Shown: piece after piece, positions 52,009 to 63,386 of the stretch | Position numbering within the stretch: the first letter of the stretch is position 1 | Layout of the letters: every line of letters begins with the position of its first letter | Source: Dendrophyllia cribrosa | Lineage: Eukaryota; Cnidaria; Anthozoa; Scleractinia; Dendrophylliidae | DNA length: 64,000 nt | Reading direction: 5' to 3' | Assembly: GCA_024195265.1 (NCBI GenBank) | Contig: JAJLRJ010000009.1 | Coordinates: forward strand, 32,063,274 to 32,127,273 | Program-made: the position numbers and the translations under genes | Notes under the pieces: model-generated | The model's database searches: none | Told to the model about the DNA's origin: nothing | The model's input: the letters and a program-made list of their open reading frames with translations, nothing else

Positions 52009-53192
52009 CACAAGTAAAAAGGAATCAGCGCGAATAAACAAAGGAATTTGAGTTTGCCAAGTTCAAGTTATCAGGGTTCTACTGCGATTTGCATGTTTTA
52101 AATCTAGAATTCATTTTTTCCTAAGAATCTCCTGTAAACGAGTGCCCGTGTTGTCGGTCTTCCTGCTTTCGGTCTCCCTGTTTGCCATGTTATGTAACGC
52201 AATCTCGACTCACGTAACAGCAATTCCACAAGACTCGTGACACGTCAAGCGCGCGGAGATTTCGCTGTAGTTTGCCTCAGTTTTTGCGGAAATGAAGACA
52301 AACAAGGACACAAGGTACAAACAAACATAATGTAGACCTGATTATATACTAGACAGGATAGATATTTGGTAAAGATTTTGAACACTTCGCTGTGTCGTGG
52401 TAAGAACTTGATTCACATGTTTACATTAGCGAGGCAAGTTCAAATACCTGAAAGCCAGGATATGAGTTCTTTTCGGCAGAAAATTGGTGTAAGATTTCAA
52501 CCTAATGTCTATGAAGCATGCATGTATCACTGTGGGACTTGAGATTGCCTAAATTAAACGTGTTTTGGCTGAAACATTTGTTTGAGTATTGATTTGTGTG
52601 TCGCGCCGAACCTCAATTGAAACTGTCAAGTCAGAAAGGTCAAATTTCACTCAAGTGCTCCCTGAATTTCGCGATCCCAAAAATTCATTTCATGTGTTGC
52701 CCTAAGTTTGAAAGCTTAGAGATTGCTTTTTAATGTAGTATGTCTTTTGCTGTTGGAAACTAGGTACTGGGCGTTATTTTAGGCCTTCGAATTTCGACAA
52801 AATTTTGCTCGCGTGAAATCCTCAAAATGTTGTAAATATTTAAAAATCTGTAAAATAATCTAGTCGCAATTAATTCAAGCACATGACCACTCAAAATGTC
52901 TGTTATAATCCCTTTAGTACGATAAAAAGCTTTCTGGGTTGAATGGTATTTGAATTAGATTCAAATCGGGCTCTTTTCATAGCCCGGTCTCGGGCTCCGA
53001 AAAAGCGGTCTGGCGAGGGCCGTGAAGCGCCCGAACTTGACACCCGCCGTATCGTCAAAATATTTATCCGATCAAACTAAAATTTATATTTTCTTTAATA
53101 GAATACCTAGGGTAGTCTACAGAATTTTTTGGGGGATTTTTGAAAATTTTTATAATTCCCACCCCTGGTCGATATTTACTGACATCCGCTCT
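51886..53192. repeat. Large inverted repeat, arm 2 (empty site for element B)
   Basis: It pairs with 49570-50237 plus 37690-38311 in inverted order. At 52582-52588 the sequence TTGAGTA (TACTCAA on the other strand) runs uninterrupted where arm 1 carries element B. It contains an (AAT)n microsatellite at about 51970-52010 that is absent from arm 1. Confidence 0.9.
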
Positions 53193-53941
53193 CAAAAACC
53201 GTCCAAATTGACCCAAAATAATCAAAACCAATAAAGAATGCTAACATGGCACAAAAATGTAAAAGTCAAGACAGAAAACGTAGGTTTTTTTCATTAAAAG
53301 GTAAAACAAAATGCAAATTTTGAAAAACATGGAGAACATAACTTCAAGAGCAGTAAATCCAACTTTCTATGACACAACTTCAAGAGCGTTAAAGCTATGA
53401 CAATGAAACCTAGAGGGTTGCGGTCCGCAAAATGCGACGATTACGTCGTATCACGTGGTAACGACGTAATTAGTTCTACAAAGTCACCATCTTGGATCTG
53501 CCATCTTGGATTTCTCCAAAATCTCATAAAACCGTCCAAATTGGTTCAAAATTCATCAAAATCAATGAGAAACGTTAAATGACATGAAAAATTATAACGA
53601 TAGACGTGTTTGTTTTCATTTATGGGTAAAAAAATGCAAATTTCAAATAACATGGCTGTCAAAATCTTGTTGCCATGGAAAAATAAAGTCACGTGATCAA
53701 AAAATGTCATACCAAATTGTCGGTAGAAAACATTTAGGAACAGTCACGAAGTTTGATAGCGTTTGATTTCATATTAAAAAAGTTATGAATGTTCAAAGTT
53801 TGCGCGGTCACTTTGCCCCCCTCCCCCAGGCTAAATAAGGTTAAAGGGGTTCGATTCGACTGTACACTAAACACCAATATATTTATCTTAATGACTAGAT
53901 GAGACGAAACTGGTAAGTTGGAAATCAAGTTGACTGAAGCT
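53193..53941. other. Host sequence upstream of the GPCR
   Basis: Non-coding. ATCTTGGATCTGCCATCTTG at about 53490 is shared with 37640-37665, outside the inverted-repeat arms. Confidence 0.45.
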
Positions 53942-56900
53942 ATGTCTGAATACATGGAATCTGGATCGGCTGAGATCGCCATTAGAACAGTACTTTCCTT
54001 ACTCGTCATCTTAAATATCGCCGGGAACTCTCTGGTTTGTTTTATCATAATCAAGAATCAAGACATGAGGTATGCCAAGGGGAACAGGACGACAATTTGC
54101 ATGCGCATGCGTGCATTCGATGTACAATATTAGTGTGATCTCGGGAACCCAGAGTACAAATTCGTGCGAGATCGCGACGCGAAATCAACTAATTTATTGT
54201 TCAACAGAAATTTTATCGGCAAATTAATCACGAGATTTTAATGGTAGGAAAACTAATTTTCTAGATTCTGGATAATCTTTTGAAGGTTAATATTTTACTT
54301 TCTTTTCCTTCTGTGTCACGTACAATCTGTGTCGGAAAATATATTTTACTGAGGTACATTTCGTTCAAGACAACGCTGATTTATGGATATTTTAGAGATA
54401 AAATGAGCTGGAAACGCGCCAGGAAAACACTTTCAAAAACTTATAGATTTTGGTCAGTTTCTATTTTTTTCTCGCCTGAAGGCGTACGACTTTTGCTGGA
54501 TAACCTCAGCTATGTATTTCACTGAAGATTTATCTAATAAAAACAGCTTTCTGAACACCTGCTAATTTACTAGAGAAACAAATTTAACCAAAACATAGGA
54601 GAAACCAGTCATAATGAAAATCTCTGTGAACATAAATGTTTTACAAGTTAGTTGTGAAAGAAAAATTAGGTACAATGCAATGTTTTTGCAGCAAATGAAG
54701 ATGTATTTTAAATCTTTGTTAACTATTTTTGTTCATTTCATGGCATCTTGCGGCTGGTTTTTTACCTTATAGACTGCAAGAGGCATACTGTATAATCCCA
54801 ATGTCTTAGTGCCGTGCCACGTCATATATCGAGCGCGTGACGAGAAAGAAATCTAAACACATCAAGGGCTGGGTTTTTATTTTAATTGTTATAATTTATT
54901 CCACAGGACGTCAATCAACTATCTTATTATCAACCTAGCTGCTGCAGATATGACTGTAGCCCCGTTCTTTGCACTCCGATATATTGTTATCCACACTTTC
55001 ACCCACCCAGATGGATCGGCTGGCACAGTACTTTGCAAATTGGTGACGGGCGCAGATATGGGATGGATTGGAGCTGCCGCCTCGATCGTCACATTGGTTG
55101 CCATAGCAACTGAACGCTACTATGCTGTTATTCATCCTTACGGTAACAAAGGAAAGCTTACTACGCGGAAACTGAAGGTTTGATCAAGAAAAGTTGTTTT
55201 TACCAAGTGTACTTTTCTGTTTTCTATTTTCCAGAAAATCGCTGAACTTTAATACCAAGTCATCTTAAATTAGTAGATCACAGCCTCACATATTCAATTC
55301 GATATCATTACAGGTCATTATACCTTGCTCGTGGTTATTTGGAGTGATTATCACTTTGCCAATGTTCCTGGTTAGGAACTTTGACAAGAAAGCGAATCAC
55401 TGTGCTTTGATGTGGTCGGAGAAATGGATGGGAAAAGCTTACGGTTTGACTTGGTTTCTGTTGATGGCGTTTCTTCCGGTCTGTGTTATGGTTGCTCTGT
55501 ACTCTCGGGTCGTGTATACTTTGTGGTTCAAAGATGCAGAGCCCAATGAAAGCAATAATGGACAACAGGTAAGAAACGACAACGAATCATCAAAGGAGTT
55601 GTGATAACTCTATTGATGTATAGCACAAAAATGGGAAGGTACATGTTGGTGTTGGCGTGATGATGAAAACTTACTAGTTAGAACCAGGAGCTGTATCAAC
55701 GAAAGCCTTACTAGTCAAAGAGCCTTCTAAAAACATGCCAAAAAATATATTTCACAGCTTCGACCACATAATTTCCTTTGTCTCCATTTTCTCCGACGTT
55801 TTTTAGGCAGCACAAGCATTGTTTCGCTAAAAAATACGAATTTGCTACCAAAATGATCAGTAGATTCTAAGCTTTTTTAATCCACTCGTATACACCTTAT
55901 TTCAAAATGGGGGCCATTTCATTATTCTTTTATATCGATGTTAATTAGCCCTCTTGGCCTCGTCAGCATGTGCAAAATACAAACAACAACAACAACAACA
56001 ATTTTATTTCATTATTAATACAACAATATTTTCAACATTGACAACCCGCAGTTAGCATAGCTAATCGAGGCGGGTTGTCAAAAATAAGAACAAAAATTAA
56101 CATTAGCTCCTCCTACAAAAGAATTTTCAAGCGAAAATGAGGCCAAGAGGGCTCATTAACATGCATATAAAAGAATAATATATTGGCCGCCATTTTGGAA
56201 TAAGGTGTATATCTTAAAAAATACGAATAATTTGAAATGGTTTATATCTTAAAAAATACGAATAATCTGAAATGGTTTAGTCGCTAACAATGACCACACA
56301 CTGAGCCAATCAGCGAGCGAGAATTCGTACAGCTTATACATTTTGGAGAATTTTAGAAATAGCTCCCATACAAGAAATATATTAAATAATGTGGGGCTTT
56401 AGAAATAACTCTCGTACAAGAAATATTAAATAACAATTTTCACAGGACAAAAAGATCATTATTAATAGTGATTTTTACAAATAATTATTAATAAGAGCGT
56501 GCGAAATAAAACTTTTTCTGATTGGCTTACTAACTTTATTTGCAGGCAGTGATAAAGATGCGAAAGCGAGTGACCTTAATGGTCATTATTGTCAGTGTCA
56601 TCTTTGCAGTGAGTTGGTTGACTGACTGTTGTAACTACCTCATATACGAATATTCCCCCTCGTACTCACTTCTATCATTCAACGCAACTGCCACACTGGT
56701 CTTGTTCAATTGCACTATCAACCCAATTGTGTATGCTTTGGTGAACCAGCGATTCAGAGAGAAGATCAAGAGAATGTGCTGCATCTGTTGCCTAGCAACT
56801 AATAGGTTGAATCCTGCGAGGGAAGTTGAGAGGATAGAAGTTGTCAACGGATTACCACCCAGCAAACTCAGGAAACAGGAGAGAGTTCCAAGGAGTGATG

Positions 56901-56977
56901 TCTGGCTTATGGCATTAAGCATATCTCTGGACAGTTCTTATACAGTAGCTCCTTCAATAAAAGACGCTTATGAGTGA
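53942..56977 (+). CDS. Rhodopsin-class (class A) GPCR, four exons, 361 aa
   Basis: Exons 53942-54069, 54907-55177, 55314-55568 and 56546-56977 have consensus GT/AG ends and join in phase. Exon 1 gives TM1 with GNS (LNIAGNSLVCFIII). Exon 2 gives TM2 NLAAADM and TM3 ending ERYYAVIHP, the DRY-box equivalent. Exon 3 gives TM4-TM5 with a Cys in the second loop (ANHCALMW) that can pair with the Cys in VLCKLV. Exon 4 gives TM6 and TM7 with NPIVYALVNQRF, then a Cys-rich palmitoylation-like CCICC. The N-terminus is short with no signal peptide. It is a plasma-membrane receptor, neuropeptide-receptor-like by these motifs; the ligand is unknown. Intron 3 carries a MITE. Confidence 0.9.
55889..56210. mobile_element. 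MITE in GPCR intron 3
   Basis: Inverted ends ATACACCTTATTTCAAAATG and CATTTTGGAATAAGGTGTAT with arms of about 75 bp. An inner hairpin around GACAACCCGC and GCGGGTTGTC (56040-56080), next to a CAA array, suggests a second repeat nested inside. Confidence 0.8.
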
Positions 56978-57330
56978 ATTATAAAATAGAATAATGCCAT
57001 ATAATCTAAAAGTAAAGGAAAGCTGATATATTCAGTAAACATATGCAGATTATAAGCAATTTGAGACGGGCAAATCCAACGGAAAAGGGGACTGTCAGCG
57101 GGAAAAATTTAAAATAATTTTCATCACAAATAGAATTATGTTTACTCTTTTTTATGGAGGTAATCTAAAATACATATTATGAAGCAAAGGTAACTTCTTT
57201 TAATAGGGGTAAGATGACTTCGTTTTGGAGTAAACTAACTACGAGAAAATTCCCTTTGTAGGGAGTAAATTTAATTCCACTTTAGAAGTTGTTTGAACAA
57301 CTGTGGACCCTCTACTTTGAGACACCTCCA
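56978..57330. other. GPCR 3' flank
   Basis: AT-rich, no gene. An AATAAA-type polyadenylation signal is possible near 56957 (inside the last codons) and none is clear further down. Confidence 0.4.
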
Positions 57331-57332
57331 TT

Positions 57333-57650
57333 AACGCTCATATAATCTTTGTAATTATCACCTCTATTAAAGGGACACCTCTTTTAAGGAAACACTTCTT
57401 CTGGTCCCGGCCGGTAAAACGCTCATATAATCTTTGTAATTATCACCTCTATTAAAGGGACACCTCTATTAAGGGGACACTTCTCCTGGTCCCAGCCGGT
57501 AAAACGCTCATATAATCTTTGTAATTATCACCTCTATTAAAGGGACACCTCTATTAAGGGGACAATTCTCCTGGTCCCGGCCGGCAAAACGTTCACATAA
57601 TCTTTGTAATTATCACCTCTATTAACGGGGACACTTCTCCTAGTCCCGAT
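57333..57650. repeat. 86-bp tandem array, about four copies
   Basis: The unit starts GCTCATATAATCTTTGTAAT at 57335, 57421 and 57507 and, diverged, at 57591. Each unit contains CACCTCTATTAAAGGGACAC and GGTCCCGGCCGG. The last is 84 bp or partial. Confidence 0.92.
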
Positions 57651-59500
57651 GGTGTTCCACTATATTTTAAAAAAACATTGTGTAGATTATAAAATAAAGC
57701 AGTGCTAAATGTAGCTAAAGACTGCAATATCTGTATCTCGATCATTTGATAATATGTTATCCAAATGCATAATATTTAGACCGTCACCTAAACATCGCTG
57801 GTTATAGATGACAACATTATTATTGAGCTAGGCGAAAGTATTTGATAATTCCTTTACTTGAAAATTATTCGAACGCCAATCAGTCAAACTACTTTTAAAA
57901 GAGAGTAAGTTGGTCAATATTAATAACACTAGCACAGGGCCATTTATCGATCTTAACTTTGGCCAATGATGGTAAATGGTTAATACACATTCAAACTAAA
58001 TTAACACTGACCTTTCAGTATGATATGAGGGCTTGGGAGAGGTACTGCATGTATATTTTGTTACGCCTCCTCTGCAGGCAAGTTGAGACAACTCTGGACT
58101 CGAGTTACTTAGGAGGCAAGGGGATACTGACGTTACAGTAATTGTTTATATAAATTGATGTAGAAAGCATGATCTCTAATAAAATTAAAGTTTGCACAGT
58201 TTAATGTTCAGATACCATCCTGTGACCATGATCTATTTTCGTGTCCCTTGAAATCGCCAAAATCGTGAAAATTTAATCCCGCGAAAATAGTTTTCAACAA
58301 GAAGCTGTACACAGCTTAAGGTGTTTCGATACAGTTTTCTGAAGACCATACCTACATTTTTCAATCGGCTTTTAAGCGGTCTTTTCCAAGTGAGATCAAC
58401 GTGAAATTTTCACTACTAACTGGTTTTGAATTGAAGTTTGGCTAAGTATATATTCTGGTAAAATCGATATTACCATGACGACGATAAACAAGAAACTTAG
58501 AAATCAGTAAAAGTGAAATTTAGCGAGTTTAAGATTTCGCATTGAAAATCCCACATAGACATCTTAAAATATGGTATATGGCATACATATTTTGCAAGAA
58601 TAAAAAATTTCTGTATGTTTGATTTCAAATAAATCGCAATAACATTTCAAACCTTACTATTTGTGTATTGGTAATAAAATGATAGAGAGATTGACACTGG
58701 TTTTGTAAAATTACTTAATGATAGTGTCGAAAAGTAGCTTGATGTTATGTTTGTAAACCTTCAAAGTTTTGTTAACTTTCTCTTTTGCGATCTTAAGAAC
58801 TACCTTCAGGATGGAAACCCACTAAAACATGTTTAAACGAACATGAAGAAGATTTAGACGAAGACATAGCACTTGTAGAAAGTGAACACTGGACAGCGAA
58901 GGAAGAAATACATGTATAAGCGTGGTGAGAATCCCAATTAATTTCACTTCTTTCGGTTGTTTGCCTTTCATGAATTTTTATTTCGTGAAGTTGAAGGAAC
59001 AGAACAGCCAACTGAAACTTCGAGTGGAAAAATTCACCGCCGATAGAAGATGTCACGTGAAACAATGCACGTGTCTTGCAATACTTTTCTTGCGAGTTTC
59101 GCTTGCGCTAGTGAATGTTTCTCGGCGAAAATAACCTTAAAGCGATCACTTTTTCATTTAATTTTCTTTTGTATATTTCGGATACAGAGGAATAAAAATT
59201 GGATATATAACTTTCGTGTTACACGGCGTACTCAAATTCACAATTAGCCAATCAGAAGCCTAGTCTACTGTCCTGATATCCTACGATATCAAGACACTGA
59301 CCTGATATCGCAAGAATTTATGTTGCAAAGTTTGAAAATGCAACCATTAACGTCAACTTTACTTCTGGTTCCATATAAAGTTCCTCCAACTGAACGTTTG
59401 AACTGCTGAAGCGAGTATTTGAAGCTTCCATGTGACATTTACACTATTTATGTGTTCGTTCCCTCGAGATAAGACTTGTAAAATGATTTCTTCGGCATAC
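57651..59500. other. Non-coding host sequence
   Basis: AT-rich, without a supported gene. A segment near 58790-58880 is an inverted match to 34480-34600. Confidence 0.45.
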
Positions 59501-59504
59501 ACAA

Positions 59505-60590
59505 TTCGCGGTTCGACCGCGGAAATATCGCGGCAAATACACTATAACTATCGAGCGGTATTGTACGTATGATCGGCTACTGTTCTAAGTTAAGCATTTT
59601 AAAATTTGAAAGAGGTCAGACGGCTTGAAATATTCAGTAAAATACACAGATTCGCTGAAAGACGTTTAACTGCTTACCGACCAAAGCTCTCACAGATGTT
59701 GACGTGAAGCTTAGGACAGCCTCCACTTGTCTGTTCTATAAAGACAGCAATGCAAAACATTACATAGCGAAACGTTTAATAAACCAGCATTGAAGGTGTT
59801 CCAAATTTGCTTAGCAAGACAAAACAGACAGAGTTTATCTCCTGTCTTGAAAAAAAGTAAGCTAAATATAAGTAAAAAAGTAAAGTCGCGCACACGAGCC
59901 AGAAGGCTCACAACGGCCGGAGCTTAAACCCGGTTTCTGTAGCATGAAGCGACTAGGAATATTGCTACTCCCCCCTGGATGGGATGCTAGTCCATCGCAG
60001 GGTTACCCCCAGCATTTTTTTGTCGCCGGTACCCATTTATACACCTGGGTGGAGAGAGACAGTGTGGAGTAAAGTTTCTTGTCTAAGGAAACAACACGAC
60101 GGCAGAGACCAGGCTTCGAACCATCGACCTTCAGGTTGAAAGCCCGACGCACTAACCACTAGACCACCGTGGCTCTTGAAAAAAAGTAAGCTAAATATGC
60201 AAACCGGAAAGTCGACGCTACTTAGCTTTCATTCGGCAAAAGGCAACTTAATTCACTTGACACCACATTTTGTTTCCTGCTGGAAAGAGAATAAGAAACT
60301 ATAGAAAGTAACGATGAACTTTCGTTCAACAAAACTCTTTTCAGACCCAACTGAAGGCGAGAAAAATCCAGCTGATGACATGACACTATGTGAGAAGGAG
60401 CGACAGTGTGCAGAAATTGGCGCCAAAATACAGCCTGGCCCCAGGCTAACCCATCTTTTTTCGGTCCAAGAATGCCACAGTCACGGCAACACTACAAAAC
60501 CAGTACATCTACGGTAGTTTGACTATGAAGGAGTCAGAATTTCGAAAAAATAATCAGGCCGTTGAGGAGACCATTATCTGGAAACCTCTC
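59505..60590. repeat. Interspersed repeat, copy with SINE
   Basis: Matches 33400-34180 before and after the SINE at 59870-60173. The uninterrupted copy at 33.8 kb shows the state before the SINE came in. Confidence 0.75.
59870..60173 (-). mobile_element. tRNA-derived SINE
   Basis: On the minus strand the 5' end is at 60173. The tRNA-like head has a box A (TGGTCTAGTGG) and a box B (GGTTCGAAGCC), as needed for RNA polymerase III. A tRNA-unrelated body and an A/T-rich tail follow. A perfect 25-bp direct repeat flanks it (59845-59869 and 60174-60198), starting TCTTGAAAAAAAG, the mark of LINE-assisted retroposition. Confidence 0.92.
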
Positions 60591-60751
60591 ATAAATGTCT
60601 CTTTGTAGTTTTAACTTGAACTAAACAACGGAAGTCCGCTTTTCTTTTGCATACGCGTTGGTTTAAAGAAAAATCTACAACAGGCCTGGAATAAATGGCT
60701 TTTTGTTGAGATGAATATACTTTTAAAACAAACTCACAAACACGCGAAATT

Positions 60752-60907
60752 AATAGACCAATTCGGCTAACGCATTGCTGTACCCAATTCAAACCTTCTA
60801 GGAATAAGATTCAATGCTTCATTGATTTGGAAATATGACGAACAAAGAGTTCTAATCCCGAAAGGTTTGAATTGGGTACAACAATGCGTTAGCCGAATTT
60901 GTCTATT
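60752..60907. mobile_element. 156-bp MITE, AATAGACCAATTCGG ends
   Basis: The inverted ends AATAGACCAATTCGGCTAAC and its near complement at 60880-60907 fold into a hairpin including TGTACCCAATTCAAACC. Confidence 0.85.
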
Positions 60908-62758
60908 GTGGCTATGCCGTAAATTATCTATTAAGCCCCCTCTCAAATAGCCCCCCTTTTTGGATCAAGAATTTTATTAAACCTCCTCCCCTCTCTTTCT
61001 CTCTCTCTCTCCCTATTCCTACTTTTATTTCTACTTATAACGAATTCAATGCAAAGTTGGCAAAAGCATTCCATGAACTATGATTGTTGTGAATGTAGCT
61101 ACCATCCATCTATTGCAACGAACGCTAGTTATCTCAACGATCCCAGAAAGCTTAGTGCCGAGATCTGGTGCTCAGTCTCCCTGACGTTTTTGTAGTGAGT
61201 GAGTTTTCGGGACTTTAGAGAAAAGCGCTCCACGAACGAGAATTCAGGGTATTTTGAATCTTTTGTAGAAAGAGGAAAAACACAATGCACCTTGTGAGAT
61301 GTAAACAAGTGGCTCCAGTATTCTATAATTTAGCCCAGAGACCAAGTTTGAGAATGTTCCATCCAAGGAACGAGACAAAAATATACCAGTTTACCCCCGA
61401 CAACATCTTCTCTGCTTAAGGGCTGCTCGTTCAGTTTGAAGCTGTGTCTGTCTTTGTCACTGGAAGCTGTAAATTGTTAACTTCAATATTTATAGCGTAA
61501 AATGCCGTATATAACCTCCCCCGCTTATAAGTCTACCTGGTTATAAGCCCATCAGTTAACAAAGCATTATGCCGGTTATACCCCTCCTATATATGTAAAT
61601 GCATGTACTAGCTAGTACTCAACGGCAATTATTAAAAAATAGTTGTACTTTATTAATGTTTACTATCACATGGTTTTTGCTTGTCAACCCAAAAAGCCTT
61701 AGTACGAAATTGAAATATTAACAAGGTTATTACAGCAGTCGCCTTTGTTCCAGGATGTCCCAGACTAAGGAAGAGTTGATGATATTAAGTAATGGTCCTA
61801 GTAAGAACTAGGCAACCTAACGGCAAGGAATGCAGAGTTAATTGTGATATTGTTGAAACCGTTCACCTTATTGGCTAAAATGTGAAAATCTACTATCACT
61901 TAACCAGGTAGTGCATTTATTTCTCTCTAGTTTACTAATTGATTCCCTTTTAGTGAAAACTATTCTGAGTTTTATTGCAACCAAAATTCTATGTGGGAAA
62001 CATTTAAAATTAGAAGCCTTTCTTGGCCATTGTTTTGGAGTTTCACGATTGGATGAAATCTTGTAGCACAAAAGAAACATCACTTTAAAATAAAGTTCCA
62101 GTAAATTTTATTTAAAAAACATGTTGTCCATAGGTTGATGTATTCTCAGTAAGAAAAATCTAAACAATCTTATGAGGGGTAAGGGAAATGCCGTGGAACA
62201 ACAGAGCATTGCCTACTTCTTACACGCATTGTTACTTAATAAGACTAATAAGCACGAGTTTAAAAGCAAACGGAATCTAACAAAACACTGCATCTCCCAA
62301 CACTAGCAATGTTTAACCAACAGTTTATTTTCAAAAAACATCGAGCCTTTGATAACAATATAAAAATGCCTAATTTAAGTTTTGTCTATAAGATTACAAC
62401 ACCGCCTTTTAATAACAAGCTGAATCATCAATCTACAGACTCTACATATAGCTAATAGTTTAACTGAATTAAAGTTTCCCTGAGGCAGTTGTTCTATAAA
62501 CGTGTACTCAGCTACGGGTTTGTTACTTTGGTATTACACGATACCTTAGTAGTGATACACTTGGCATAACTAATACAAAACCTTAACTTTGATACAGAAA
62601 ATAAATATTAAGCTCTATAAAGTTCTTTGCACACTAATCACGAAACAAAATTTGATCATAAAACAGTATAAACTGTAGAGCTACAACTTCATTACAATAA
62701 AGCAAACATTTCATTCTACAAGGCTTTCGATCTCTATCGAGTTCTTAAGACACACTTA
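60908..62758. other. Non-coding host sequence
   Basis: AT-rich; a short CT-rich run at 60988-61012. No gene supported. The part nearest 62758 may be the 3' UTR of the GIY-YIG gene. Confidence 0.45.
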
Positions 62759-63121
62759 CTAACAACGGTTTCCGCCTTTGATATTATACTTTAGCTTATA
62801 TCCAAGTTTCCCTTCCATACAATTGATGTAATCACGTTCTTTACACGAGTCATCCTCCACCCATTTTATTGTTAGGTATTGTCCGCCATTTTCTCTGAAT
62901 TGTGCCTTTACGAATTCATCAATCGCCAAATTTTGATACTTATGCTCGGGTACTCTCCGGTGCATGTTGTCTGATTGGCCCACGTAAAGGTACTTAACAA
63001 CTCCGTTTCGTTCCTCGTGGCCTATGGTATAGATTCCTTCGGCTTCTGGAATTTGGCCAAGATCATTGGCGAAAGATCTCCATACTTTATTTATTAAGCG
63101 CTGACAAATACTGGAGGTCAT
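62759..63121 (-). CDS. GIY-YIG domain protein (120 aa or terminal exon)
   Basis: From the ATG at 63121 the frame encodes 120 aa. The GIY motif is EGIYTIG (about residue 27). The YIG-equivalent is KYLYVGQS, followed by the conserved Arg in NMHRRVPEHK. A downstream Glu in KERDYINCMEGKLG could be the catalytic acid, and a C-terminal Asn follows (KYNIKGG). This is the GIY-YIG nuclease fold in compact form. Directly before the ATG is TTTTGTCTTCCAG, a good splice acceptor, so this may be the last exon of a longer gene. It may be a host gene or derived from a mobile element; no reverse transcriptase is next to it. Confidence 0.8.
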   Translation of the reverse strand: MTSSICQRLINKVWRSFANDLGQIPEAEGIYTIGHEERNGVVKYLYVGQSDNMHRRVPEHKYQNLAIDEFVKAQFRENGGQYLTIKWVEDDSCKERDYINCMEGKLGYKLKYNIKGGNRC

Positions 63122-63186
63122 CTGGAAGACAAAACGCAATTTGTATTACCCAAGCGTCATTGCTCAGTTTAGTTTATAGGCATCGC

Positions 63187-63386
63187 AAGCCTGGTTTTCA
63201 CTATAGCGACATAAGCAAAAGCGGATGCATAACAGCGCTTATGTCCAGTAAAAATGGGCCCGACATAAGTATAAGCATAAGCGCAAGCATAAGGATCAAT
63301 GTTATGTTAACGGTCGATTTTACCTGACGCAAATACTTTTACCCCCTCTTATGTTCATGCTTATGTCGCTAGAGAAAACCAGGCTT
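63187..63386. mobile_element. 200-bp MITE, AAGCCTGGTTTTC ends
   Basis: The ends AAGCCTGGTTTTC and GAAAACCAGGCTT are inverted, continuing as CTATAGCGACATAAGC and its partner. It contains repeats of CATAAGC. Ends resemble those next to the Harbinger gene at 24.9 kb. Confidence 0.82.

Noticed and set aside
60060..60173. Functional tRNA gene
   Set aside because: The A and B boxes are in a tRNA-like head of a 304-bp SINE with target duplications; no full cloverleaf is evident.
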